DNA of 64,000 nucleotides from Azolla caroliniana (GCA_043228905.1 JBHGNT010000005.1:20770001-20834000), one strand, 5' to 3'; positions 35,261-46,286 are shown, numbered from the stretch's first letter. Notes: generated by a model from the letters alone, not told the origin. Numbers and translations are program-made.

Positions 35261-36119
35261 TCGGCAATGCTGGAAGGCCTCGCCGGCGCACGGTTGAGGA
35301 AAGATGAGGCGGACCGCGCTGAGAGACGGGTCCGGGAAGTATCCGGGTTGAGCGACCCGGTCTAGGAGAAGACGGGCTTCGTAGAAGCCGCCTGCCGAAA
35401 CTATGAGGCTCTGGTAGAAGACAAACGAGTAGGGAAAGCCGGAGCGGCCGGGCCCTCACAACGGTACGAGACCCGATTCGGGCAACGACGGAACGATGCC
35501 GGTGGGTCCAGCTCGCAAGGTAACCCCAGGAAGGGCGGATACCGACTGGGGACGGAAATAGAAAGGACCACGGACCTACGAAAGGTCCTAGAAGAATGGA
35601 TCCTCAACAGCAAAGTGGAGCTGTCATTACGGGAGGTGCTAGGGATTGCCAAGAAGGACTTCCACGACTCCATTGTGGACTTGGTGAAACGGAAGAGGTT
35701 GTCGACGGAGACGGAACCGGAAAGACCGGTGGAGGTGCGGACGACGCACATCGACGACTTGGCGCTGGAAGATGAGTGGGCGGAGAGCCACTATTCGAGG
35801 CCACATTGGGTGGAAGATACGGGCGGCGACGCGCGCCACCGAGGAACTGCACGGGGCCTGCTCGAATGTGCGAGTCAAGATCGGCGACGTCGAGATTGAC
35901 CAACACTTCTTCGTGCAGGAGACGTCCTCGCATCCGGTCATATTAGGGGAACCATACATCACGGCGGCGAGAATGGAGACCAAAGTGCTGGACAACGGTT
36001 CGGCCTACGCAAGGGTCAAAAGCCAGGACGGGCACCATTCGGTCCAATTTCTGATGGTGCGGCCGAACCACGAGCGAAACCGCGAATCCCTCGGTGGCGA
36101 GAACCGGGAGGATTTTTAG
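35261..36119 (+). pseudogene. Ty3-I linker and aspartic protease, broken
   Basis: The gag frame continues with a TAG at 35362-35364 and reaches a recognisable LREVLGIAKKDFHDSIVDLV segment (about 35628-35690). Near 35830 the reading shifts to another frame that runs to 36119 with VRVKIGDVEIDQHFFVQ and HPVILGEPYI, the second half of a retropepsin domain. The first half, which should carry the D-[ST]-G active site, was not found between SHYSRPHW and the VRVKIG segment. It looks deleted, so this copy could not process its own polyprotein. Confidence 0.7.
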
Positions 36120-36253
36120 AGAGGGCTGCCAAGGCGTGGGGCCGGGACAATCCGGACACTCGGGAAAGACCCCACAGCTGTACGATAGAACCGAAACCGA
36201 AGAATCCTTGTACGATAGATAGAAAAATTTGCTTCTCCAACGACGGAGGGTGT

Positions 36254-37891
36254 ATGATAGTCGGCATTGCTGGCCGAAAAAGGGCAAGGGCGGAGGAGCG
36301 ACTTCGAGCGTGCGGAGTCCTCGGCCCGGACGAGGAAATCAGCGGAGCCGTGGAGGCGGTCTCCTTCGACGACACCTTGGGGATGCTGAGGAAGGTAGTC
36401 GGAGAAGACCTTAACGAAGACCGGACGATACTGGTATGTTCCGAAGAGATGTACGAAGTCATCGCGAACTTCAGTCAAGAGCTCGGGTCGGATCGGACAG
36501 CCCGAGTGAGCACGAAGTACAAGATTGTGGACCGGAAGGTAAGGCCAGTCGCGGCACCCTTACCGGAGGGCAGCAAGTCCCGAATCAGAGGGGTTGCGTC
36601 AGACCCCAGTTTACGAGATCCGGTTTGCATAGGACACACCTTCACCGACGGGACGCTCCGAGAGCTCAAAATCGGTGGGGGCGGGTTCCTACTGCCGGCG
36701 GAGGAAGACCGGTTTCAGAGAATGCTCGGAAGGCACGGGAAAGCCTTCGCATTCTCACTGGAAGAGATCGGGTGCGTAGACCCGACAATCGTGGAGCCGA
36801 TGGTGATATTCACGGTACCGCATGTGCCGTGGAATCTCAAGCCGATTCCGGTACCGAGAGCTCACATCCCGAAGTTGATGGAGCTATTGAGGCAGAAAGT
36901 CGATATGGGCATTCTCGAACCGTCGAGTGCCCCATACTCGAACCGATGGTTTACCGTGCCAAAGAAAAACGGAACATTGCGCTTCATTCAAGACCTGCAG
37001 CCGGTCAACAGAGTGACCATTCGCAACGCAGGAATCAGACCGACCATAGACGAGTTCGTGGAGGCCTTCGCCGGAAGGTCGATTTACTCGGTCGGTGATC
37101 TATACTCGGGGTACGACCAGTTCCAGATAGCCGTGGAGAGCAGAGACATTACGACGATGCGAACTCCCCTCGGCCTAGTGCGAATGTGTACCCTGCCACA
37201 AGGAGGGACTAACTCGGTGGCCCACATGGTGAATGCAATGAACAAGGTACTGAGGGATTGCATCTCGGACATCACCATACCGTTTCTAGACGACATCCCA
37301 ATAAAGGGGTGCCCGGTGGAAGAGAAGGACGAGACACTCGGGCTGGACGGATGCCGACGATTCGTGGCAACACACATCGACGACTGCGAGAAGGTGCTAC
37401 AAAGGCTAGAGGATGCGAGGCTCACCTTCTACGGGGAGAAATCGGCCTTCGGGCAATCAGAAATCCTAGTGGTCGGACACCTATGTGGACCATATGGCCG
37501 GAAGCCGTCTCCGGCAATAGTAGAAGCCATCTCCGCGATGAAGACCGACTGTAGCTCGATTATGGAAGTTCGGAGGTTCCTGGGGGCATGCGCGTTCTAC
37601 CACATATGGATCCCGCATTACGCCCACGTTGCGGAGCCGCTATACGGGTTGCTAAAGAAGGGGCGAAAATTCAAGTGGCGGGACGAGCACACGGAGTCGG
37701 TCCAGAAGCTGAAGGATGCTCTTGCGGCAGCACTGGCGCTCCGGAAGGCTGTCTACGAGAAGGGTACCCCGGTATACATAACGGTGGATACGAGCCCGAC
37801 CGGGATCGGATGGGTCGTCAACCAAGAAAACGAGGACGGCGTTTGGTTCCCGATCCGATTCGGCGCGAAGGTCCTTAGTGAGCGACAGTGA
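36254..37891 (+). pseudogene. Ty3-I reverse transcriptase and start of RNase H
   Basis: The frame is open for 545 codons. It contains IPKLMELLRQKVDMGILEPS, NRWFTVPKKNGTLRFIQDL, YSVGDLYSGYDQFQIA, LPQGGTNSVAHM and the catalytic motif FLDDIPIKG in place of the usual YxDD. RNase H begins with VYITVDTSPTGIGWVV. The frame ends at a TGA (37889-37891) inside RNase H after SERQ. The same frame continues with GYAQVKRELWGIV, so TGA probably replaced CGA. A ~200-residue region before the RT has no recognised domain. Confidence 0.85.
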
Positions 37892-39336
37892 GGGTACGCC
37901 CAGGTTAAACGCGAACTCTGGGGTATCGTTTCGGTAGTAAAGGCCAACAAAGACTACTGATCGGGACAGAAGTGGTTATCGAGATGGATTGCCTGCCAAT
38001 TCTCGGCATGGTTTCCGGATGCGCGACACCGGACCTGGCGATGCTCAGGTGGATAGCGTACATCAAGTCCCTGGACCCGGAAATACGACACATTTCCGGA
38101 AAGGACAACGCCATGGCCGACATGCTTTTGAGGGCGAGGTTTGATGACGAGGGCGGCATGGTTTCGGAGGACGAAGAAGTCGGCGTGGACTTCTTCGAGG
38201 CAGCGTACGTGACGACCGATGGGACGAGCACTCCGGCGCTTAACGGCTTCGACGAGAGCAAGTACGACGGCGAGTGGCTACAGATCGGTGGGTTCTTAAG
38301 GACCATGACGCCGGATGCATCATGGACGAGGGACGAGACCAACCGGATCCGGAAGAAAGCATACCGATTCTTTCTCCGGGACGGATACTTATGGAAGCAC
38401 CCGAAGAAGAGGAACGGCGTCCCGCTCCGGGTGGTGGCGATGAAGGAAGAACATGAAGAGCTGTTGACGGCCTACCACGACAGCCCTTGGGTTGGACACC
38501 GTGGAACGTGGGTCACGTTCGAGAAGATAAAGGGGAAGTACTGGTGGTTGGGACTGTACCGGGACGTGCATCAGTTCGTGACAACTTGCGAGAGCTGTCA
38601 GATGCACTCCATAGTCCGATATCGGGACGAGCTTCACCCTACGTACCCTCCGACCATCCACTTCAAATGGATGGTAGATCTGGTGACGATGCCGATGGGA
38701 GTAGGACAGATGCGGTATCTGGTCCTGGCTCGAGAAGATCTGACGAACCAGGTGGAAGGCCGAGCCCTTCAGAACAAAACGACCGCGGCCGTATGTCGGT
38801 TCCTGATCGAGGACGTGATATGCCGGTACGGGTGCGTCGGGAAGATCGTGGCTGATCGCGGGGAGTTGGACGCCGAAGAGGCCGAGGAGCTGTTCGACCG
38901 GCTAGGAGTCAAGCTCTCGCTTACCACTGCGTACAATCCGGAGGCAAATGGGAAGGTGGAGCGTGGACACGGACCGATCGTCAAGGCGTTAGTTCGGGCA
39001 TGCGGAGGACAAGTCGGGAACTGGCCGCGGCTATTGCCTTACGTGTTGTGGGCGGACCGAACTACGCACAGTTCGGTAACAGGATTCATGCCGGCAGAGC
39101 TCATGTTTGGGCAGAAGCCGATCATGCCGATGGAACGTACGATCTCCTCATGGGCCACCGTGGACTGGAGGGACGAGATGAGCAGGGAGGAACTGTTGGC
39201 GGCGCGCATACGGCAGCTCGAGCGAAGACCGGAGGACGTAGAGCAGGGTATGGAAAAGCTTCGGGGAACAAAGCCCGGTTTGACCGAACGCACCGGCTCC
39301 GACCGAAGAAGATCGAGGAAGGCGACTGGGTGCTAA
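37892..39336 (+). pseudogene. Ty3-I RNase H end and integrase
   Basis: After the TGA the RNase H reading shifts by one base near 37957 and then stays open from about 37957 to 39336. It carries IRHISGKDNAMADMLLRAR (end of RNase H) and the integrase zinc-binding region (HDSPWVGHRGTW with CESCQ). The catalytic triad is D in KWMVDLVTMP, D in VADRGE and E in NGKVERGH. A further frameshift near 39260 sends the true reading into the next frame for the GPY/F-like C-terminus. Confidence 0.85.
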
Positions 39337-39599
39337 TCTACGACAACAGCCTCGACAACCAACACCGAGCAACACGGAAGTTCGCAAGAAGGTGGTTCGG
39401 GCCTTACGTAGTACAAAACGCCAACGACAACGGGACGTACCATCTGGCGGAACTCGACGGCACGAGAATGGCGATACTGATAGCTGGGAAGCGGATCAAA
39501 GCGTTCAAGAAGCGTCACGACGACGAGCCGGATCCGGTTAACCTGGACCGCGACGACGAACGATCCGAAACCGAGGAAGAACCGACGGGCGGGGAATGA
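39262..39599 (+). pseudogene. Ty3-I integrase C-terminal GPY/F module
   Basis: In the shifted frame the sequence has FDRTHRLRPKKIEEGDWVLI and RKFARRWFGPYVV, then YHLAELDGT and RIKAFKK. That is the GPY/F module of Ty3 integrases. An acidic tail ends at 39599, 74 bp before the 3' LTR. There is no chromodomain. The same module of a related element is seen on the minus strand at the right edge of the window. Confidence 0.85.
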
Positions 39600-39660
39600 A
39601 GACTGGACCGGTTTTCTCCGACCCCAACTCAATTTGGCGCATGCCGGTGGATGCGCGGTT

Positions 39661-39673
39661 AGGTGGGGGCAGA
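39661..39673 (+). other. Ty3-I polypurine tract
   Basis: AGGTGGGGGCAGA abuts the 3' LTR start at 39674, the expected plus-strand primer position. Confidence 0.8.
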
Positions 39674-40326
39674 TGTCGTGAAGATAACCGTCCACAAGCG
39701 GAATCGGTGCACCGGAGCGTAGGTACTGGTTCCTCATGCACGTACGCCTTATGTTGTACATAAGAGAGAATTAGGCACATAGAAGATCCTAGGTAGGTAG
39801 ATTCGGTAGGTAGGAAGTTAATGGGAAACGGCTCCCTTCTTGCCTATAAAAGGAGGGAGACGAAGAGGAGGAAAGGATTGCGGATAGAAGAGGACGAAGT
39901 GCTGTCGGTTTGTGTGGAAGGCTTCTCTCTCTCTCTCCCCCCCCAAGCTCCGTGGCTTCTTTCTGTGCAAGTTTCGGGAGGCTCGCGCTGCTTTGAGGAA
40001 CGCCCGAGTGCTTCCGGCAGCACCTCCAACCTACTCTTTTCTTTCTGTGCGTTTACGAACAGGCATCGGCATCTGTTCGCCGGCCTATTCGGTTGTAATT
40101 GACTTTGTGCTTCTTGTTGTTTGTCTTGTTAATATAAATATTTACATACATTCGTGTCTCTCTGTGTCGGTGTCCCACTCGCGTCTTTGTGTCGAAGGGC
40201 CGTGTCCCTATGGATCTACGCTCGCACGTAGTGGGTCCCCCTCCCTTCTCCTTTCTCTCTTGCTCTTCGGTACAAGACCCCCGAGGTCCCGCCTCATTGA
40301 ACGCATCCGCGAGGAATACCTCAACA
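39674..40326 (+). repeat. Ty3-I 3' LTR
   Basis: It is 653 bp, from TGTCGTGAAG to CCTCAACA. It matches the 5' LTR along its whole length with roughly 20-25 differences counted by eye. Confidence 0.93.
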
Positions 40327-40330
40327 GCGT

Positions 40331-41045
40331 CTTGGTCCTACAAGATGCAATAGTATCTGCTCGGGCACGACTACTGGAGTTATGTCGAAGGAGCTAATGA
40401 CGCGGCACCCGAATCGACACACAGAGACTTCCCGTCGTGGGAGCAATCGGCGAGCAGGGTATTATACTGCTTCGCGTCGTGTGTGGGCGAACAACTATTG
40501 AGCTATGTTCGGGATGCAAAGACGCCGAAGGGTGCGTGGGAAAATCTAAAGAAAATCTTCGCCGCGAGCACCACAGCCAGGAAGCTTCAACTCCGACAGG
40601 AGTTGAGCAACCTACGACAACGCGACTTGTCGGTAGCAGACTATACCTCGAAGATCAAGGATATCTGCGACTCCCTCGCCTCCATAGAGGTGAACATCGA
40701 GGAGAGCGAGATGGTCCAGATCTGTCTCGGAGGTTTGGCGTCGAAGTTCGGAGCATTCCGAATGACTGTGTGTACCCGGGAGAATACGCCGTCCTTTTTC
40801 AACTTACAGTCAATGCTCCTGGTAGAGGAGAACCACGCGGGTGCGTCTACAAGCACGCACACCGACAACAGAATGCTGTACACGGAAGGAGATAGGCCCC
40901 GTGGACGTGGAGGACGAGGCGAGTCGGTGCGCAATGGAGGCGGCCGACGAGATCAAGGAAGAAGGCACCGAAGTGATGCCGACAACAACTCCGGACCCTC
41001 CGGAAACTGGGGGAGTCGAAGCGATGAGAACCGGCAAGGGAAGGC
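40331..41045 (+). pseudogene. Copia-1 Gag, main part
   Basis: The frame resumes from the insertion as SWSYKMQ, meets a TAG at 40351-40353, then continues. It holds the UBN2/retrotran_gag_2 core (EQLLSYVRDAKTPKGAWENL, FAASTTARKLQLRQEL, then SVADYTSKIKDICDSLASI). An Arg/Gly-rich stretch near 40890-40950 follows. Near 41040 the reading shifts by one base into the frame that carries pol. Confidence 0.85.
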
Positions 41046-44000
41046 CATTGCGGAGTTGGTACTGTGGCAAGAAAGGCCACAGGGAAAGGGAGTTCTGGAA
41101 GAAGCACGCCGATTCGGAGAGAACCGGTTCCGGAAACGGCTCCGGACATACCGACAAGGGAAATCGGCAGCGATCGCACTACGCCGAAGACTCCGGGAGA
41201 GCCGGAGAAGGGTCTACCTTCGTGACGAGACACGAAGCAAACTCAATGAAACAAACCACCCCGAGATCGGACGAGGTGTGGTACGTAGACTCCGGCGCGT
41301 CAAACCACATGACGAGCCATAAGGAGTGGTTCTCGTACCTTGAAAAACCGATACAACCTGGAGTAGTCGCAACTGGAGACGACACTCCGCATCCGATCGC
41401 GAATGTCGGAGAAGTTCCCCTTAGCCATGTCGGGCAGAAAGGGAAACTCATGAACGTGCTGCACGTTCCGACAATCACGAAGAACTTGGTCTCGGTCGGA
41501 CAGATCGTTGACCAAGGGATGGAGGTTCAGTTTACACACCTCGGGTGCTTCATTGAGGAAGAAGGTTGTGTGATTGCGCAAGGGCGCAGAGACGGGAGGA
41601 TGTTCATCCTCGACTCCACTGACTGCGGCACCGCAATGTTCGCGAAGGGACAAAAATCCGAGTCGGACATCGACTTGTGGCACAAGCGGATAGGCCACGT
41701 CAACTACTAGCGGCTTCAAGATCTGCAATTGAAACAAGTAGTGTTCGGATTGCCCAAATTTAGTGGCCGAAAGGCACAAATTTGTGAAGCCTGCCAGCTC
41801 GGGAAGCAATACCGACTTCCTTTCCCAAACGAGCGAAACCGGAGCTGGAACAAGCTCGACCTTATACACTCCGATGTATGGGGGCCGGCACAAAACGTTA
41901 GTCTTGGCGGGAGCCGATATTTCGTCTCCTTCATCGACGACCACACGCGGCACACATGGATCTACCTCATTGAGAGGAAGAGCGAAGTCTTCGACTGTTT
42001 CCGGTACCTCAAAGGGTTCGTGGAAACAGAAACGGGACGAAAGATCAAGTGCTTGCGGTCGGATGGCGGGAAAGAGTAATTTTCCGGTCAATTCAACGGT
42101 TATCTACAACAAATGGGAATTCCGCGCGAATTCAGTTGTAGATACACGCCGGAGCAGAACGGCGTGGCCGAGAGGAAGAATCGGTCAGTTGTGGAAGCGG
42201 CACGGGCAATGCTGGAGGAGAAGAGCTTGCCCAAGTTCTACTGGGCCGAGGCGGTAAGGACCGCGGTATACATCCAGAACCGGATCGGAGACAAAGTGTC
42301 GGCGCACGAGCTATATTTCGGAACAAAGCCGAACTTTCGACACTTGAGGGTGTTCGATAGCATTGCGTATGTGCATGTACCGAAGGAGAAAAGGAGGAAG
42401 CTGGATGCAAAGGCCGAAAAATGCATCTTGGTCGGTTACTCGGACGAGCAGAAGGGTTATAAGTGCTATAACCCTCGCACCAAACAAGTGCGTGTTAGCC
42501 GCGACGTTGTGTTTGACGAGTCCGCGTCCTGGTACCAGCCCCCGACTCCGAACCCCGTCTCCAATCCGAGCTCTGACGATGAGGTCAGCGAGGCCGAGAT
42601 GCCTCCGGATGAGCCCGAAATCGAGACCCGCGAAGAGAGTCCGATTTCACTCCGTTTAAGTGGACCGATTGGACGACTGAGTCGGTATGACCAGTCCGAT
42701 GAAGAGCCGGCGAGTAGTGGAGACTCGGCCGTGCATTCCCCGCGTAGGAAGCCGAGGAGACGGCCTATGTGCAAAGAGAAAGGGAAGAAGAAGGTGTCGG
42801 ATTCCAGCACGGATAGGAACGAGTCAGACCGACGCGAGTCCGACTCCGAGGGAACCGGTGAAGGGTCTTTAAAGGTGAAGTCCGCGTCGACCGAGAAGAC
42901 CTCGACATCAGCTAATGTGAGATTACGCCGGTCTACCCACTAGAAGAATCCTGTTTTGCGGTTCGGATACAACAAGTACATGGCGCATCATTATGCGTAC
43001 ATGACCTGTGTAGCGGAAGTGCGTGAGCCGGAGAGCTACGCAGAAGCGGCTAAAGACGTGAATTGGCGTGCCGCGATGGAGGAAGAGATGCACGAATTGG
43101 CGGAGAATGAGACCTGGGACCTGGTTGACGTACCAAGAGGGGTAAAACCGATCGGGTGTAGGTGGGTGTACAAGGTGAAGTACAACACTGATGGCTCGGT
43201 CAACCGGTACAAGGCTCGGCTAGTGGCAAAGGCCTACGCGCAGAAAAACGGCATCGACTACGATGAGACGTTTGCGCCGGTCGCGAAAATGACGACCATC
43301 CGTGTTTTGCTCGCAGTAGCTGCAGTGAAGGGGTGGCACTTACATCAGATGGATGTAAAGAATGTGTTCCTGCAAGGTGACCTTGAGGAACAGGTGTACA
43401 TGGTACAGTCCCCCGGATTCCACTCCGGAACGAACTCCTCGGCAGTATGCCGACTGAAGAAGTCCCTTTACGGACTGAAGCAACCCCCGCGTGCCTGGAA
43501 TGCGAAGATCACGCAACAACTGCGTCGGATGGGCTTCGTCACGTCAAAATCGGACTCTTCCCTGTTCATCCGGAAAGATCGAATTGGACCAGTTAGTATT
43601 TTACTATATGTTGATGACTTGGTCATCACCGGCGCCGACCTAGGTGAAATCGACCGCGTGAAGCTCCAGCTTGCGGCATCATTCGACCTGAAGGATCTGG
43701 GGGACCTTCATTACTTCCTCGGGATCGAAGTGATCCGTACCCCCGAAGGCATATTGATCAGCCAACGTCATTACGTGTTGAGTATGCTCTTCAAATTCGG
43801 GATGGCCGATTGTAAGTCCGTCTCGACTCCTTTGGACAGAACCGTCAAGCTTCGTCCCGATACGGGAAAGGTATGCGACCCGACGAGGTTCCGACAAATT
43901 GTCGGAAGCCTCATATACTTGACCATCACCCGACCCGACCTCAGTTATCCGGTCGGAGTGATCAGTTAGTTCATGGCGCGACCTACCGAGGAGCACCTTT

Positions 44001-44977
44001 AGTGTGCGCAACGCATACTTCGGTATGTCAACGACACTAAGGACCAGGGACTGCTATATCGGACCGGTGCAACCACGCAGTTAGTCGACTACACCGATGA
44101 TGATTGGGCTGGCAACGCCGCCGATCGCCGATCCACGTCCGGATACGCGTTCTCCCTCGGGAGTGCCGCGATCGCGTGGAGCAATAAGAAGCAGCCGACA
44201 GTTGCGTTGTCAAGCACCGAAGCTGAGTACCGAGGAGCGGCTGTCGCGACATGCGAAGCCATATGGTTGAAGCGGCTACTTAAGGACCTGCAAGAGGAGG
44301 TGTCAGATCCGAGAACGATCTACTGCGACAACCTCAACAACATCCAGCTCGCGAAAAACCCTGTTTTCCACGCACGGACCAAGCACATTGAGGTGCACTA
44401 CCGTTTCGTCCGTGAGCGTGTCCTTTCCGGTGAAGTCGAACTTCAGTACGTTCCGACGGATCAGCAGACTGCCGACATCTTCACCAAGCCTCTTGGTCTG
44501 GGCAAGTTGCGGCAATTCTCAGGTGCGCTCGGATTGCGTCACCTCGACGTGCCAAACTTGAGGGGGAGAACAGTCCCGAATGACCAAGCAAGGCAGCAGG
44601 AAAGGAGCGGAGACCGCGACACCGAGTCGGTTGTCGAGTTCGACTTCGGATCGGCTGAAGAAGCCGAGGGCGGACCCGCGGAAAAGTCCGGAAGCGGACA
44701 GAAGGGGAGCAGCCGAAGGAGAGAGCCGAAGCCAATCACACATGGGGAAGATGACGCCATCGAGGGCGAGAAGACCGAAGACGAGTTGGAGACAGCCAAC
44801 TCGGACGAGAGCAAAAACCGATCGGAGGTAGCCAAGTCGGTTCGGATGTTTGATTCAGATACGCTGAATCAACCGAGGCCCAAGCGGAAGAAAAGGCAGC
44901 AGGAGAAGTGTCAACACCACAACAACAGAAGAGCTGATAAGGGCCACATGAGCAGACAAGCCGACCGGAAGGGTTGA
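41046..44977 (+). pseudogene. Copia-1 Pol (protease, integrase, RT, RNase H) with C-terminal extension
   Basis: One continuous frame is broken only by stops: TAG 41708, TAA 42077, TAG 42941, TAG 43967 and TAG 44000. Domains in order are: a zinc knuckle that has lost its first and last Cys (SWYCGKKGHREREF); protease WYVDSGASNHMT; pre-integrase LWHKRIGHVNY; integrase with HSDVWG, SDGGKE and NGVAERKNR; RT with WVYKVKYNTDGSVNRYKARL and LLYVDDLVITG; RNase H with DYTDDDWAG and ALSSTEAEYRG. After the usual end (LDVPNLRG) the frame runs on for about 140 charged residues, ending past a basic RPKRKKRQ cluster. The element order gives copia identity beyond doubt. Confidence 0.92.
44558..44570 (+). other. 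Internal polypurine-tract-like site in copia-1
   Basis: TTGAGGGGGAGAA at the usual end of copia RNase H looks like a standard copia polypurine tract, yet the 3' LTR is about 520 bp further on. Confidence 0.6.
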
Positions 44978-45078
44978 AGCGCGCGGAGTCGAATAGGTCG
45001 AGGAGCACGAGCGAGGCGTGAAGCCAGGAGGAACCGGGGCTGTGAGCCCGAAGATCCCGAAGAGCCTCAAGTTGAGCT

Positions 45079-45088
45079 TGTGGGGGAG
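45079..45088 (+). other. Copia-1 polypurine tract
   Basis: TGTGGGGGAG directly precedes the 3' LTR. Confidence 0.85.
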
Positions 45089-45546
45089 TGTTGAGAGACA
45101 AGCTCAACATCGGCCGGATCGGCTGAAGAAGCCGAGGACCGGATCGGTTGGGACCGATCGGTTAGGCTGAATGCGTAAACCTGTACGTAGACCGGTGCGT
45201 AGGTAGGGGCGGATCGATGCGTAAACCGGGAAGCCGTTAGGAAAGATATTCCGTGAGGAATATATTTGGGAGTTAGTGTAGGAGCTCTTAATGAGCATTG
45301 AAGTACTGTCAGTACTTCTGTCAGTCCTTCTAGGACTTGTATAAAAGTGTTCATTGAACACACATATGTATACAGTGGTGAATAGAGATTGTGTACTTCC
45401 GTTGAATATAGTTCTTGTGTTTTTTTCTCTCTATCACTCGCTATGTCTCTCCCGCGTATACTACGTAAGCTCAAGCTCTCCATTAAACCTGAGTTTTCTT
45501 CCTTCAGTTCGGTCTTCATACTTGCTTCCACACGCTACTTTTTACA
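45089..45546 (+). repeat. Copia-1 3' LTR
   Basis: It is 458 bp and identical in layout to the 5' LTR. The dyads around the TATA box are all conserved (45300-45361). About twelve substitutions separate the two copies by eye. Confidence 0.95.
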
Positions 45547-45680
45547 AGATATAACTAAAGAGTCTAAGTTAGTTTGTGTAGTTCTTGGTGATTTGGCTTG
45601 TGTGATTTCATTAAATATCATCCTTACTCGATTGTCCTCGGTCTACCTTGATTTGAACTTCACAACCTAGATATATTTTG
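45547..45680 (+). pseudogene. Continuation of the old Ty3 protease region
   Basis: Directly behind the AGATA duplication the reading DITKESKLVCVVLGDLACV and NIILTRLSSVYLDLNF joins the segment IIDGRSITSD that stops at 32849. The join corresponds to the usual retropepsin C-half (V-I-D-G-R, then I-L-G-x-x-W-L). Confidence 0.6.
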
Positions 45681-45683
45681 CGG

Positions 45684-46284
45684 TATCGTGATGTTGTGTG
45701 TCTAGTGGGATAAAACGTGTGGGTGCACAAACATTACACAAACACTTGTAAATAGGAAAATAAGCTTAAGGCCCAGTGGCATTTTAGTGCATACATTGGG
45801 GTGCAAGTAGGGTTTGAACCTTGCACCTCCAAAATAGAAAACGTTTGACTTACCATTAGGGCTACTATCAAGTGCTTTAATTTTCGTGTATTTCCTTATT
45901 ATATTCAGAATTCCATACAAAACAACCGTACAAAACCACACGTGCACAAAACCATGGTTCTCAACCCATATGTCATTAGCAAAACCATGTGGCTCCAAGC
46001 CCATGGTTTTGTGCATGGAGAGACCTATAAAAACCCTACGAGGGCTTGGGTAAGGGGCAACTCAATATGTGATATCACCATCACCACCATCACCAATATA
46101 ATATTCTTCTTATTTATCTACTTCTGAAGTGTACAATTTTCGATCTTCTCAAGTGTAACAGTGTTTCCTCAACTCTTAAATTGACAACGTCCTCTTTTCG
46201 ATAACTTGGCAAATGTCCTCCCCGGTCCAAGACCCTGATGGTTCCACTTGAGTAGTACACGCACACACAAATCTTCACGACACA
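45684..46284 (+). repeat. Ty3-II 5' LTR
   Basis: It is about 601 bp, ending CGACACA. A perfect 15-bp inverted repeat, TGCACAAAACCATGG (45943-45957) and its complement (46001-46015), stands just upstream of a TATA box CTATAAAAA near 46024. Confidence 0.75.
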
Positions 46285-46286
46285 TT

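Larger units (their letters stand above)
33441..40326 (+). mobile_element. Ty3 retrotransposon I nested in copia-1 gag
   Basis: LTRs lie at 33441-34092 (652 bp) and 39674-40326 (653 bp), starting TGTCGTG and ending CCTC[GA]ACA. They are flanked by a 4-bp duplication GCGT (33437-33440 and 40327-40330). Removing the element and one GCGT restores a continuous copia gag frame, which fixes the borders. The order gag, protease, RT, RNase H, integrase is that of Ty3. About 20-25 LTR differences are visible by eye. The element is dead but recognisable from end to end. Confidence 0.95.
32850..45546 (+). mobile_element. Ty1/copia retrotransposon 1, nearly complete, interrupted by a Ty3 element
   Basis: LTRs of 458 bp lie at 32850-33307 and 45089-45546, both starting TGTTGAGAG and ending TTTACA. 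A perfect 5-bp target-site duplication AGATA flanks it (32845-32849 and 45547-45551). The initiator-Met primer site is at 33308-33319 and the polypurine tract is next to the 3' LTR. The gene order is gag, protease, integrase, RT, RNase H, which is the copia order. By eye the two LTRs differ at about a dozen positions. Coding is dead through stops, one frameshift and the Ty3 insertion. Confidence 0.95.

Noticed and set aside
36436-37098. 220-codon frame overlapping the Ty3-I reverse transcriptase
   Set aside because: It is a shifted frame. The RT motifs are in the other frame.
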